The position numbers and the translations under genes are program-made. 64,000 nucleotides of DNA from an uncultured Sphingorhabdus sp. (GTDB lineage Bacteria; Pseudomonadota; Alphaproteobacteria; Sphingomonadales; Sphingomonadaceae), in NCBI GenBank assembly GCA_947492905.1, contig CANLOL010000001.1, positions 2,272,578-2,336,577 of the forward strand, written 5' to 3'. A model generated the notes under the pieces. It did no database searches, was not told the origin of the DNA, and was given only the letters and a program-made list of their open reading frames with translations. Each line of letters starts with the position of its first letter. Position 1 is the first letter of the stretch. Of the stretch, positions 55,768 to 64,000 are shown piece by piece.

Positions 55768-57342
55768 TTAAGTCTCATTCCCAACAGATGAATATAGATT
55801 AGTTTCTAATTGATTTTGTAATAAATTTCTATCAATTTTCCCATTGGCATTCTTTGGAAATTCAGCGATCCAAATTATGCGTTTAGGGTGCATAAAATTG
55901 GGCAAAGCAGATTGCAGGGACATTTTCAAATCACCATCGTCTTTGTCCATATTTACAGCAGGTCTAACGAATAATATGATTGCCTCGCCAATGCGCTCAT
56001 CTTTTTGCCCTATGGCACAAGCCTCTGCTGCAAATCCAGTTGCAATAGCTGCCTCTTCAATTTCACCCGGGCTAACGCGATTACCAGAAGTCTTTATCAT
56101 CGCATCATCGCGGCCGACAAAATAGAGCAAACCGTCCTCATCGCGAAAAACAGTATCACCTGACCATACCGCTATAGTATCATAGCCATCACAGGACGCA
56201 TATTTTGAAAATTGAGGAGCAGGTTTAAAACGCACAGCGCTTCTTTCGGGATCTTGCCAATATCCTTTGGCTACTAATGGGCCAGCATGCACCAATTCAC
56301 CATGCTCGTTCGGGGCAGCCTTTAAACCATCTGCATTCACAACCATAATCTCGGCAAATGGTATAGCCTTGCCCATAGAAAGTGGATTATCTTGTAATAA
56401 TTTAGGATCCAAAAATGTTGAACGAAATGCTTCGGTTAGCCCATACATGGCATAGACATCTGCATCCTTAAATATAGCAGTAAGATCCTTTACCAAGGAC
56501 AAGGTCAAAGCTCCGCCGCTATTGGTGATGCGCTGAATGCTCTGCGCTGCCTCACCCCAATCATATTCGCATAGTTGAACCCATAGAGGCGGTACAGCGG
56601 CCAAAGTTGTAATCTGATATTTTAAGCAGGATTTTACGACATCTTTTGGGGTTAGATAATCTAGAGGAACGACTGCTCCGCCCGCGAACCAAGTTGAATA
56701 TAATTGATTTTGACCATAATCAAAACTCAGCGGTAATACGGCTAGAGTTCGATCACCTTCATCAAGTTTCAGATATTGTGCAACCGACACAGCACCAAGC
56801 CATAAATTCTTATGACTCAGCATCACTCCTTTTGGCTTACCGGTAGAACCTGAAGTATATAAAATAGCAGCAAGATCATCTATATTGCCTTCACTTGGCG
56901 CCAATTGATTATCGGGATATACATCAATCATATTCTCAATCATCTCTGCAACAAGCTTCTCATCATCCGCGGAAAATATAGTGTCGATATGATTTAAACT
57001 ATTCAGACGCGCTTTATTTGCGATGATCAGCTTTGCGCCGCTGTCATCCATAATATATTCAACCTGCTGTGCTTTAAGCAGTGGGTTAATGGGCACATAA
57101 ATCAAGCCTGCGCGGGCCGCGGCCAAAGGCATTATGGATGCTAATACGCCCTTACCTATCCAAGAAGCGGCACGGTCTCCTTTTTGTAAACCCTTATCAC
57201 GCAACCAAAATGCAAGGGTAGCGATACGGAGATTTAACATTTTATAGGTATAGACCTGATTCTTAACTATCAGAGCATCATTATCATCCTTCCCTAATAG
57301 GGTCAGATGGTCGATAGGGTAAGATTTGATTTCAGTGGTCAT
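55768..57342 (-). CDS. AMP-forming acyl-CoA ligase, exosortase A system-associated
   Basis: The 524-residue ANL-family enzyme has the A3 motif LYTSGSTGKPKGVMLSHKN, A8 YFVGRDDAMIKTSGNRVSPGEIEEA and A10 NANGKIDR. It activates a carboxylate as adenylate, probably for loading on the nearby carrier protein (58453) rather than CoA. The ATG at 57342 is taken over a TTG at 57351. It diverges from the GNAT gene with a 40-base gap. Confidence 0.93.
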   Translation of the reverse strand: MTTEIKSYPIDHLTLLGKDDNDALIVKNQVYTYKMLNLRIATLAFWLRDKGLQKGDRAASWIGKGVLASIMPLAAARAGLIYVPINPLLKAQQVEYIMDDSGAKLIIANKARLNSLNHIDTIFSADDEKLVAEMIENMIDVYPDNQLAPSEGNIDDLAAILYTSGSTGKPKGVMLSHKNLWLGAVSVAQYLKLDEGDRTLAVLPLSFDYGQNQLYSTWFAGGAVVPLDYLTPKDVVKSCLKYQITTLAAVPPLWVQLCEYDWGEAAQSIQRITNSGGALTLSLVKDLTAIFKDADVYAMYGLTEAFRSTFLDPKLLQDNPLSMGKAIPFAEIMVVNADGLKAAPNEHGELVHAGPLVAKGYWQDPERSAVRFKPAPQFSKYASCDGYDTIAVWSGDTVFRDEDGLLYFVGRDDAMIKTSGNRVSPGEIEEAAIATGFAAEACAIGQKDERIGEAIILFVRPAVNMDKDDGDLKMSLQSALPNFMHPKRIIWIAEFPKNANGKIDRNLLQNQLETNLYSSVGNET

Positions 57343-57382
57343 ATCAAGCAAGAGTCAGTGTTTAGAATAAGGAATTGGTCTT

Positions 57383-58411
57383 ATGGCCGAAAAAAGTGAA
57401 TATCACGATAATTTTCTCTCTGTACAGGTTGCAGCGAAGGGAGGACTCGATCGTGATGCTCAGAAAAAGCTGTTTGATAGGCTAGATTGGCTCGATAATT
57501 TAAAGCGCTATGCCCTGCATGATAGGGAATTGGCTATTATCTCAGCATCAATAAATGGTGATATGGCGTGGCTTCCTACTATGGTGAAAAAATATCGCCA
57601 TTTAGAATCCTTGGCGAATTGGTATAATTTTACATGGCGTCCGATATTTTGCGGTGAATATGACGAAGTTACCAAATTATCATTATTGCGCAACATCGCA
57701 GCATTGGCCAAAAAATCATCTTATAGAGTTACATTATATCCTCTCCCTAATGAGGAAAATGAAGTTAAGTTGCTAACTTATGCATTTAAACAAGCAGGCT
57801 GGATCGCGATTAGAGCAGAAGCTGATGTTAATCATATATTGCGTCTTAATGGCAGAACATTTGATGATTATTGGCGTACTAGGCCCGGGCAATTGCGCAG
57901 CACGGTTAAACGTAAATCTAAAAAAAATATCGTATCCATCAGGATTGAAAAAGAATTTAATCCAGAGAGTTGGGATGATTATGAACGGGTTTATGAAAAG
58001 AGCTGGAAAACAGGAGAGGGAAATCCTGAATTTTTGCGCGAATTAGCAAAACAAGAAGCTGAAGCCGGCGCTTTGCGATTAGGATTAGCTTATATTGATG
58101 GTATATGTGTTGCTGCTCAATTTTGGACCGTTGAAAATGGTGAAGCCTTAATTCATAAATTGGCACATGATGAGGCCTATTTAAGTGCATCGCCCGGAAC
58201 ATTGCTGAGTGCAGGTCTATTTCAGCATGTGATTGATGTGGATCATGTGAATATAATCGATTTTGGAACTGGCGATGATAAATATAAATCTGATTGGATG
58301 GAAGAAATTCGTACCCGCTATAGATTAGATCTTTTTCATCCCAATATACCATTGTCTTGGCCTTATATTGCAAAACATTATCTCCTTAGACTTGCGAAGA
58401 GAGAAAAATGA
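57383..58411 (+). CDS. GNAT family N-acetyltransferase (FemAB-like), XrtA locus
   Basis: The 342-residue protein has an Acetyltransf_6-type domain. RTFDDYWRTRPGQLRSTVKRKSK around residue 155 and DFGTGDDKYKSDWM near 295 resemble the CelD/BcsL group. It may transfer the acyl group from the carrier protein to the polymer. AAGGAATTGGTCTT precedes the ATG. It leads the plus-strand arm of the module. Confidence 0.87.
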   Translation: MAEKSEYHDNFLSVQVAAKGGLDRDAQKKLFDRLDWLDNLKRYALHDRELAIISASINGDMAWLPTMVKKYRHLESLANWYNFTWRPIFCGEYDEVTKLSLLRNIAALAKKSSYRVTLYPLPNEENEVKLLTYAFKQAGWIAIRAEADVNHILRLNGRTFDDYWRTRPGQLRSTVKRKSKKNIVSIRIEKEFNPESWDDYERVYEKSWKTGEGNPEFLRELAKQEAEAGALRLGLAYIDGICVAAQFWTVENGEALIHKLAHDEAYLSASPGTLLSAGLFQHVIDVDHVNIIDFGTGDDKYKSDWMEEIRTRYRLDLFHPNIPLSWPYIAKHYLLRLAKREK

Positions 58412-58452
58412 GGCCATGGGTTTAATCAAGACAAAAAATACGAGGAAATATA

Positions 58453-58734
58453 GTGTCGTCTAATCTTACTCATAGCGATAACTCTATGGAAAATAGAGTG
58501 AAATCCATCTTAAAAGATATTTTGGGTTTATCACAATCGCAAATTGATGCGCTCAATTCTGATAGTGAATTATTTGGGGCTATTCCCGAATTAGATTCTA
58601 TGGCGGTAGCTGGTCTTTTAACAGAGATGGAAGAGAGTCTAGACATTATGATAGATGATGATGATGTCGATGCTGAATTGTTCGAAACCTTGGGCAGCTT
58701 GACCGCATTTGCAGAGGCAAAGGCAAATCAGTGA
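58453..58734 (+). CDS. Acyl carrier protein, exosortase A system-associated
   Basis: A 93-residue acidic protein with the phosphopantetheine site Ser49 (ELDSMAVAGLL) and the helical ACP fold. It starts with GTG after GAGGAAATATA. Its stop overlaps the next start (GTGA). It is expected to carry the unit activated by the ligase. Confidence 0.9.
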   Translation: MSSNLTHSDNSMENRVKSILKDILGLSQSQIDALNSDSELFGAIPELDSMAVAGLLTEMEESLDIMIDDDDVDAELFETLGSLTAFAEAKANQ

Positions 58735-59417
58735 GCGCAAAACTGTTCTATGACAGTTATAAACATTCTGGAAATGAGGAATATATCCTCTCATCCCAAC
58801 CCATTGATTCTATGGAGCATCATATTTTATTCAGCCCTCCCCTATTTGCTGAAATGAATAAAATGCGCCGCACCTTAACGCAGGTCATGCGCTTACTTTC
58901 AGAGCATAATATCAAATGTTCAATGCCCGATCTGCCTGGCTGTCATGAGAGCATTACCCCGATTGTCAATCAAAGTTTAGAGAATTGGCAAGAGGCTATA
59001 AAGGCATGTGCGGATCAACAGAATATAAGCCATATAGCATCCTTCAGAGGCGGCGGGTTGATCGATAATATAGATAAGCCCATTTGGCGGTTGAACAGCG
59101 TCAAAGGCGCAAATTTGATTAAAACTATGATGCGCAGCAAGGTCATCGCCCTCAAAGAATCTGGACAAGATATTACAATCGATCAATTACAGCACCAAGC
59201 CAGTAATGATGGTATCGAATTGGCAGGTTATGAATTGAGCGCCAAACTGTTCAATCAATTAATTGAGGCTGTGCCGCATATTGATGATACAGTGACACAG
59301 AGAAAAGTCGGGCAAGATATTGAAGGCTCGTCGCTTTGGCTGCGCTCTGAACCAGAATATGATGCGATATTGGCGCAATCCATTGCGCAATCATTGTTAA
59401 AATGGTGCCGATTATGA
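58731..59417 (+). CDS. Alpha/beta-hydrolase-like protein, likely exosortase A hydrolase 2
   Basis: The 228-residue product resembles the exosortase A system-associated hydrolase 2 group. The position of the usual nucleophile elbow reads ASFRGGGLID, without a GxSxG serine. It may therefore be a non-catalytic relative. The start is GTG, coupled to the ACP stop. The family call is moderate; the start of the next gene lies within its last bases. Confidence 0.6.
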   Translation: MSAKLFYDSYKHSGNEEYILSSQPIDSMEHHILFSPPLFAEMNKMRRTLTQVMRLLSEHNIKCSMPDLPGCHESITPIVNQSLENWQEAIKACADQQNISHIASFRGGGLIDNIDKPIWRLNSVKGANLIKTMMRSKVIALKESGQDITIDQLQHQASNDGIELAGYELSAKLFNQLIEAVPHIDDTVTQRKVGQDIEGSSLWLRSEPEYDAILAQSIAQSLLKWCRL

Positions 59418-60256
59418 GAGAGCAAGTTTCATGGCACATTGGCGAAGATCAAATATTTGCGACGCTTGATATCCCAGAAGATAAAAGCAGCCAATCTGCG
59501 CTCCTCATTGTTAGCGGCGGCAATGAAATTCGTTCTGGTTCACACAATGGCCAATCAGAATTAGCGCAACATATCTGTAATCAAGGCCATTATGTTTTAC
59601 GTTATGATCGCCGAGGCATAGGCGATAGCGAGGGCGAGAATATAGGATTTGAAGGCAGCGAGGATGATATCAACTCTGCTGTGCAATATTTATATGCCCA
59701 TATTGGGGACAATGCTCAAATAAGCGCTTTTGGTAATTGTGATGCAGCCAGTGCATTGCTGCTAAATTGTGAAAAATTAAACCTTAAATCGCTCATAATT
59801 GCCAATCCTTGGACCTATGATCCGCAAAATGACCATGAAGAATTGAATAGTGAGGATAGCAAAGTTTCAACGCCTGGCGCTGCTGCTATAAGAGCGCGCT
59901 ATTGGGAGAGAATTAAAAACCCAAAATCTATTATTGATTTATTTTCTGGTAAGATTGATTTAGCCAAATTATTCAAAGGCCTAATGAGTGCTTCGAAAAA
60001 AGAAGAATTGAGCGATTTAGCACAGAAACTCAACCTCATATTATCTGATATGCAAAAGCCCGTTGATATATTGATTGCTGAAAAAGACAGCACTGCGATG
60101 GCATTTATGGGGGCTTACAAAAGCAAAATATTCGCAAAAGCGCGTAATAACCCTCATGTGAAAATTATAGAATTAGATAGTGCATCTCATAGCTTTGCCG
60201 ACAAGGCCTCCAAACTATGGCTTTATGAGAAATTATCATCATCATTAAACCCATAA
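59414..60256 (+). CDS. Alpha/beta hydrolase, exosortase A system-associated hydrolase 1
   Basis: The 280-residue protein has an alpha/beta-hydrolase fold with YDRRGIGDSEG and a nucleophile elbow GNCDAASALL, so a Cys (109) replaces the usual Ser. Asp in LIAEKDSTA and His in SASHSFADKA complete a possible triad. This fits TIGR03100. It may release or transfer the unit from the carrier protein. The ATG at 59414 overlaps the hydrolase 2 stop (ATGA); an ATG at 59402 is possible. Confidence 0.85.
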   Translation: MREQVSWHIGEDQIFATLDIPEDKSSQSALLIVSGGNEIRSGSHNGQSELAQHICNQGHYVLRYDRRGIGDSEGENIGFEGSEDDINSAVQYLYAHIGDNAQISAFGNCDAASALLLNCEKLNLKSLIIANPWTYDPQNDHEELNSEDSKVSTPGAAAIRARYWERIKNPKSIIDLFSGKIDLAKLFKGLMSASKKEELSDLAQKLNLILSDMQKPVDILIAEKDSTAMAFMGAYKSKIFAKARNNPHVKIIELDSASHSFADKASKLWLYEKLSSSLNP

Positions 60257-60282
60257 GATTATCTCTTATTTTTAGATTAAAC

Positions 60283-60308
60283 AAAAAAGGGCGCTCCTAA
60301 AAGCGCCC
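60283..60308 (-). terminator. Terminator between hydrolase 1 and the autotransporter gene
   Basis: GGGCGCT and AGCGCCC form a stem with a six-base loop. The minus strand continues with TTTTTT, so it terminates the autotransporter transcript; it may also serve the plus-strand series. Confidence 0.85.
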
Positions 60309-60331
60309 TCTCTTTAACGTATAAATTCAAA

Positions 60332-63300
60332 TTAGAATTTAAAGGTAACTGAACCTTGATATGATTGGTTTTGAAAATCTTCACGTGCAATAGTTGTTTC
60401 AGCGGAGAAACCAAATACCACTCGGCCTAGATCAATATTCACACCAACAGCGGCTTCTACCCAGTCACTATCATCTGTTGCAATTGCAAATGGAGCAAAA
60501 GCACCAGAGCCACCGACAAAATTTGCACCAAAGCTATTATCACGATTCGCAAAGTCATGAACATAATCTGCACGCACCCAAGGGCGGAATTTATTTCCGC
60601 GATTGAAATTAAGCGATGCACCGCCTCTAGCTTGGAAGCTGTCAAATGTATCACGTTGAATTTGCAAAGCAGCTTGGCCGCCTGTTTCAGAGACATCATC
60701 AAAGCTGATAGTTGCATAATTCAAACCAACTCTTGGCGTGAGTTCCGCAGTTCCAACTGGAATGACTTTTGATGCACCTGCTTCAGCTGTGAATACAAAG
60801 CTAGTATCTTCGCTAGTCAATGTGGATGCATTTGGACCAATAGCAACATTACGTATTGATGAAGTTTCATAGCTACCAAAGCCAATTTGACCGTCAAAAA
60901 TCAAACCGCTTGACGTTTTAACCGCGCCATAAAGAGAACCATGAATCAATTCACCATTGGTGGTTTGTGATGCTGTTGGAGCAGCAACCACACCATCGAC
61001 ATCAGAGTAGCTGATTGAAACACCAAATACTGAATTATCATTTGGCAAATATTCCAAACCACCAGCAAAGAAGTAACCATCAAGATCATCTGATCCCACG
61101 CTTAATGCGCTTGGCATTGCAGCACCTTGACCATTCAAGAAACCGCCAGTGAAGAATAATGCAAAATTGCTATTCAGACCATTGGATTCTTTGCCTTCTT
61201 CTGCACCTTGCGCTGTATCATCAAAAGCATATTTTTGAACTGATCCGAAATTAACCGCAGAAGCCAATTGTCTGGCATTGGTATTTAATGCAACAGTACC
61301 GCCGCGATTACCGCTGAATGCATTAGTCAATCTGCTTCTGTTAAAGGCAAGAACGTTGTTCAATATCAATTCACTACTGCTTAATTGGGTGGTTTCCGTT
61401 AATGGAGCAAGGCCTTCAAGCGTCGCACCCAATGTTGCAGCATCAACAAATTCAGTGAAACCAAAAATATCACCAAATGATGTCAAACCAGCACTGCGAT
61501 TTGAGTCTAATAGAGCAGCATATGACGTTTGAACGTCTGATGTAGGATCAACAACATCGGCATAATCGCTAACATCAAATACCAAATCAACTTGACCGCC
61601 TGTTTCACTGTTGGTCACTACAAATGTCGTATTTAACACTGCAGAGTTGGTGAATGTGCTTGAGTCAAAGTCACCATCAACAGAAGTATCAGCGGTTAAT
61701 ATTGTATAAGTGTCACCATCATTGAACAAGAAATTGTTCACTTGGTTGATAACAACATCACCGCCAATAGAAGCAAGACCGAATTGTGACTCACCTGTTG
61801 GATCTGTCACAGTAATTAAATCAGAATTACCAGCGTCATCCAAATCAAGTTCATAGGTGCTGCCTGAAGATAAAACCAAATTACCTTCTATGTTCAATGT
61901 GCCAATTGTTCCTGGTCCAGCTGGTGAAATAGTACCAGCAATATTGGTAACAAATGGCGCCGTCACAGTACCAGTGCCGCTCAATACGCCAGTGAATAAT
62001 GTATAATCACCACCGCTATTAAGCGCGCCATCAACATTGATGGAACCGCCTGTTTGATTAACACCAAGCAAGCTTGTAAGGTCACCTTCTGCAGCAACAT
62101 TTAATCCTGCAGCTCCAGTAACTGATAAATTATCAATCTCTACTACACTGCTAAGCGTGGTTGTGCCCGCATTAGACAGAGTAACGTCAAAGAAACGGCC
62201 ATCGACACCATTGGCTACATCAGCATTAACATTGTTAGGAACAAAGTCAGTTGCACCTGGCAAACCATTTGCAATTGTTGGAGGAGGCAGAGTCTCTTCC
62301 TCTTCTTCACTATCATCGAAAGAGCTATTTTCAATCGCCAATTCAACCACTGCTTCTTCAGTAGTACCAAGCGAAGCACTAACAGTCTCTCCTTCTGATG
62401 CATCATCATCACTATTTGCAGATAGTTCACCTGCAACGATAGAGACATCTACTAGGCCTACCCTGCTGGTAATGGCTGCATCTGCAATTCCGAAAGTTGA
62501 CTCAGAGCTATCTGTAATCTCCGCGCTACCAGCAACATTGGCAATTGCCTCGCCGTCAGCGACAAGTTCAACCGCTACAGAACCAAGATTAGAAGTGGTA
62601 TTTGCGCTTTCTACTGTGGTTGCAGCGGCTGCTGATTCGGATGTGTCAAAAGTTTCACCCGTACCAAGATCAGTACAAGCACTTGTGCCAAAAACTGTAG
62701 TTATAATACCTTCTGCGCAAACCTGTCCGAAATCACCTTCTGTTCCACCTAGGCCCAATTCTGGGGTTGTGGGTATGCCATTGATAATATTACCATCGGC
62801 ATCGATAATGCGGTAATTAGGGTCCAGCAGGCTGGTCCAATGACTTCCATCTTCCCAATCACCATCACCTGCAGCTGCACCGACATAACGATAAGGATTA
62901 TTTTCGGCGATATACTGCCAATATAGGAATACTGGCTGGTAAAAACTGGTAGTCCCGAGTGAACTAAATGGCACATTAAGACTGCGTGAACCGCCAGACA
63001 AAGTACCAATTAACAAGTCTTCATCGGTGATTGCATTGTTAGCAGCATCCAAAATCAATGGACCGCCAGAGTCGCCACCAGCGGTTGTCCCTTCATTTGG
63101 CAGAGCTTCGTCGCGTAATATGTTGAAGTCAAAACCAGTATTGCCGTCTTGGCTATCAAAATCAATTACATATAGATTTTGCGGAAGTGAATCTCCGCCA
63201 GGTCCGAAAAAAGCACTCGATTCGCTTAATGAATTATTGATATCGTCTAGAGAAGCAAATGCACCAAGGATATTTTCAGCAGCACGGCGACGGAAATCAA

Positions 63301-63916
63301 TACCATCTACTGCGCCATCAAGGGCATTACCTGTTCCGCCAAAGCCTGATATATTAACATGATATCCGGTTCCGCTGACGCCATTAATCGCACCAGGATC
63401 TGGTAATTGCGAGAATAATAGCGCCCATGTTGGAATATCAGCGGCGGGTGTATCCAATGTTGCTAAAGCTATATCAGCCTCAATAAATCCTGCCGCAGCA
63501 GGGTTTTGCAATGATCTTGGATCATATTGAATTTGAGAGATATTATAAACAAATTGAGAAGCATTGGTTTGAAAACCGCTTGCAAACCAAGCTTGCAAAC
63601 CAGGAAGCGCATTTACATCAAAAGAGAATGCTGATTGAATGATTGGACCAAAATCTGTTTCTGGTCGATTATTCACACAGTGCGCTGCAAACAATACAGT
63701 GCGCGGGTTAATCAAGCTACCTGTACAAACAGAACCATCACTGCGGAAAAATTGACCGATACCATTAACGCCACCAGCATTATCAACGATAGCTTCCGAA
63801 TCGGTATTTTCATTTGGAACGATGGCTTGTGCTGGAACAGATGCCAACATTGTAGCCATTGCAACAACAGCTGTGCTGCTGCCTAAAAAACGCAGATTAC
63901 TCTTACTTCTAGTCAT
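60332..63916 (-). CDS. Autotransporter with trypsin-like serine protease passenger
   Basis: The 1194-residue protein has a signal peptide ending in VPAQA and an S1 peptidase domain with triad His79 (LFAAHCVN), Asp147 (EADIALATLD) and Ser282 (GGDSGGPLI). After this come a Ser/Ala/Glu-rich linker and passenger-associated beta-helix repeats (AGTISPAGPGTIGTLNIEGNL region near residue 665). The last about 270 residues form the autotransporter barrel ending in VTFKF with a C-terminal Phe. The protease is probably exported to the surface and perhaps cut free. AAGGGGAAGTTTTA precedes the ATG. Confidence 0.93.
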   Translation of the reverse strand: MTRSKSNLRFLGSSTAVVAMATMLASVPAQAIVPNENTDSEAIVDNAGGVNGIGQFFRSDGSVCTGSLINPRTVLFAAHCVNNRPETDFGPIIQSAFSFDVNALPGLQAWFASGFQTNASQFVYNISQIQYDPRSLQNPAAAGFIEADIALATLDTPAADIPTWALLFSQLPDPGAINGVSGTGYHVNISGFGGTGNALDGAVDGIDFRRRAAENILGAFASLDDINNSLSESSAFFGPGGDSLPQNLYVIDFDSQDGNTGFDFNILRDEALPNEGTTAGGDSGGPLILDAANNAITDEDLLIGTLSGGSRSLNVPFSSLGTTSFYQPVFLYWQYIAENNPYRYVGAAAGDGDWEDGSHWTSLLDPNYRIIDADGNIINGIPTTPELGLGGTEGDFGQVCAEGIITTVFGTSACTDLGTGETFDTSESAAAATTVESANTTSNLGSVAVELVADGEAIANVAGSAEITDSSESTFGIADAAITSRVGLVDVSIVAGELSANSDDDASEGETVSASLGTTEEAVVELAIENSSFDDSEEEEETLPPPTIANGLPGATDFVPNNVNADVANGVDGRFFDVTLSNAGTTTLSSVVEIDNLSVTGAAGLNVAAEGDLTSLLGVNQTGGSINVDGALNSGGDYTLFTGVLSGTGTVTAPFVTNIAGTISPAGPGTIGTLNIEGNLVLSSGSTYELDLDDAGNSDLITVTDPTGESQFGLASIGGDVVINQVNNFLFNDGDTYTILTADTSVDGDFDSSTFTNSAVLNTTFVVTNSETGGQVDLVFDVSDYADVVDPTSDVQTSYAALLDSNRSAGLTSFGDIFGFTEFVDAATLGATLEGLAPLTETTQLSSSELILNNVLAFNRSRLTNAFSGNRGGTVALNTNARQLASAVNFGSVQKYAFDDTAQGAEEGKESNGLNSNFALFFTGGFLNGQGAAMPSALSVGSDDLDGYFFAGGLEYLPNDNSVFGVSISYSDVDGVVAAPTASQTTNGELIHGSLYGAVKTSSGLIFDGQIGFGSYETSSIRNVAIGPNASTLTSEDTSFVFTAEAGASKVIPVGTAELTPRVGLNYATISFDDVSETGGQAALQIQRDTFDSFQARGGASLNFNRGNKFRPWVRADYVHDFANRDNSFGANFVGGSGAFAPFAIATDDSDWVEAAVGVNIDLGRVVFGFSAETTIAREDFQNQSYQGSVTFKF

Positions 63917-63983
63917 TAAAACTTCCCCTTACATATTCGTAATAAACTTTAAAAGTTTCCCTCAAAACTTCAAAAATTTCCCC
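63914..63983 (-). promoter_or_regulatory. Three similar G-rich units upstream of the autotransporter
   Basis: On the minus strand GGGGAAATTTTTGAAG, GGGAAACTTTTAAAG and GGGGAAGTTTTAATG occur at 63983-63968, 63961-63947 and 63928-63914. The last includes the ribosome binding site and ATG. They may be a regulator or RNA binding array, or chance in AT-rich DNA. Confidence 0.3.
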
Positions 63984-64000
63984 AAATTCTAATTAAATAA

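Noticed and set aside
62157-62816. 219-codon plus-strand open frame
   Set aside because: Antisense to the Ser/Ala-rich linker of the autotransporter; composition mirrors that linker.

Overview
The window reads as chromosome of an alphaproteobacterium, most likely a Sphingomonadales member with unusually AT-rich DNA for that group. Pointers are the exosortase A (XrtA) exopolysaccharide locus, the TIGR03607-type patatin protein, the NDUFAF5-like methyltransferase beside comF, two tyrosine recombinases (XerC and XerD types), and the accA/xerD and rsmI/yraN/gshB neighbourhoods. No tRNA, rRNA, transposase, prophage or cas gene was found. There is no gene-free stretch longer than about 300 bases.

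Layout. 1-2.8 kb: comF, a methyltransferase, a mutT-like Nudix gene and two small Flp pilin genes. 2.8-8.4 kb (minus): a run reading small membrane protein, secreted Pro-rich protein, xerD, accA, M48 lipoprotein protease. 8.4-14.3 kb: aroK-aroB, facing a KefB-type antiporter, an Fe-S scaffold protein, cvpA and radA. 14.4-19.3 kb: patatin-like protein, metallo-beta-lactamase-fold lipoprotein and a flavin disulfide oxidoreductase that lacks its usual C-terminal His. 19.4-22.7 kb: dnaK-dnaJ behind a good heat-shock (RpoH-type) promoter. 22.8-30.3 kb: a lipoprotein and a HExxH protein, a MATE exporter, a GntP permease, hrcA-grpE, rph-rdgB. 30.3-41.2 kb: CAP lipoprotein, hemW, xerC, a repeat-rich accessory patch, gshB, yraN, rsmI, an LpoA-like lipoprotein, def, recR, fmt and truA.

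41.2-60.3 kb is a compact XrtA locus. One minus-strand series carries polysaccharide export, chain length control, tyrosine autokinase, outer-membrane barrel, ATPase, deacetylase, FemAB protein, glycosyltransferase, exosortase A and amidotransferase. Upstream of it, and on the opposite strand, sits an acyl/aminoacyl-type module: AMP ligase, PLP decarboxylase, GNAT protein, acyl carrier protein and two alpha/beta-hydrolase-like proteins. No PEP-CTERM substrate and no PrsK/PrsR regulators are visible. The window closes with a large autotransporter carrying a trypsin-like triad.

The most unusual patch is 33.1-34.6 kb. A small GIY-YIG nuclease gene is bracketed by three identical 29-base palindromic repeats in both orientations, followed by an orphan gene and further degraded or related palindromes. 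This looks like a nuclease-associated REP-type element. Two divergent gene pairs also share the same bases as start codons (30917-30922 and 36864-36867).
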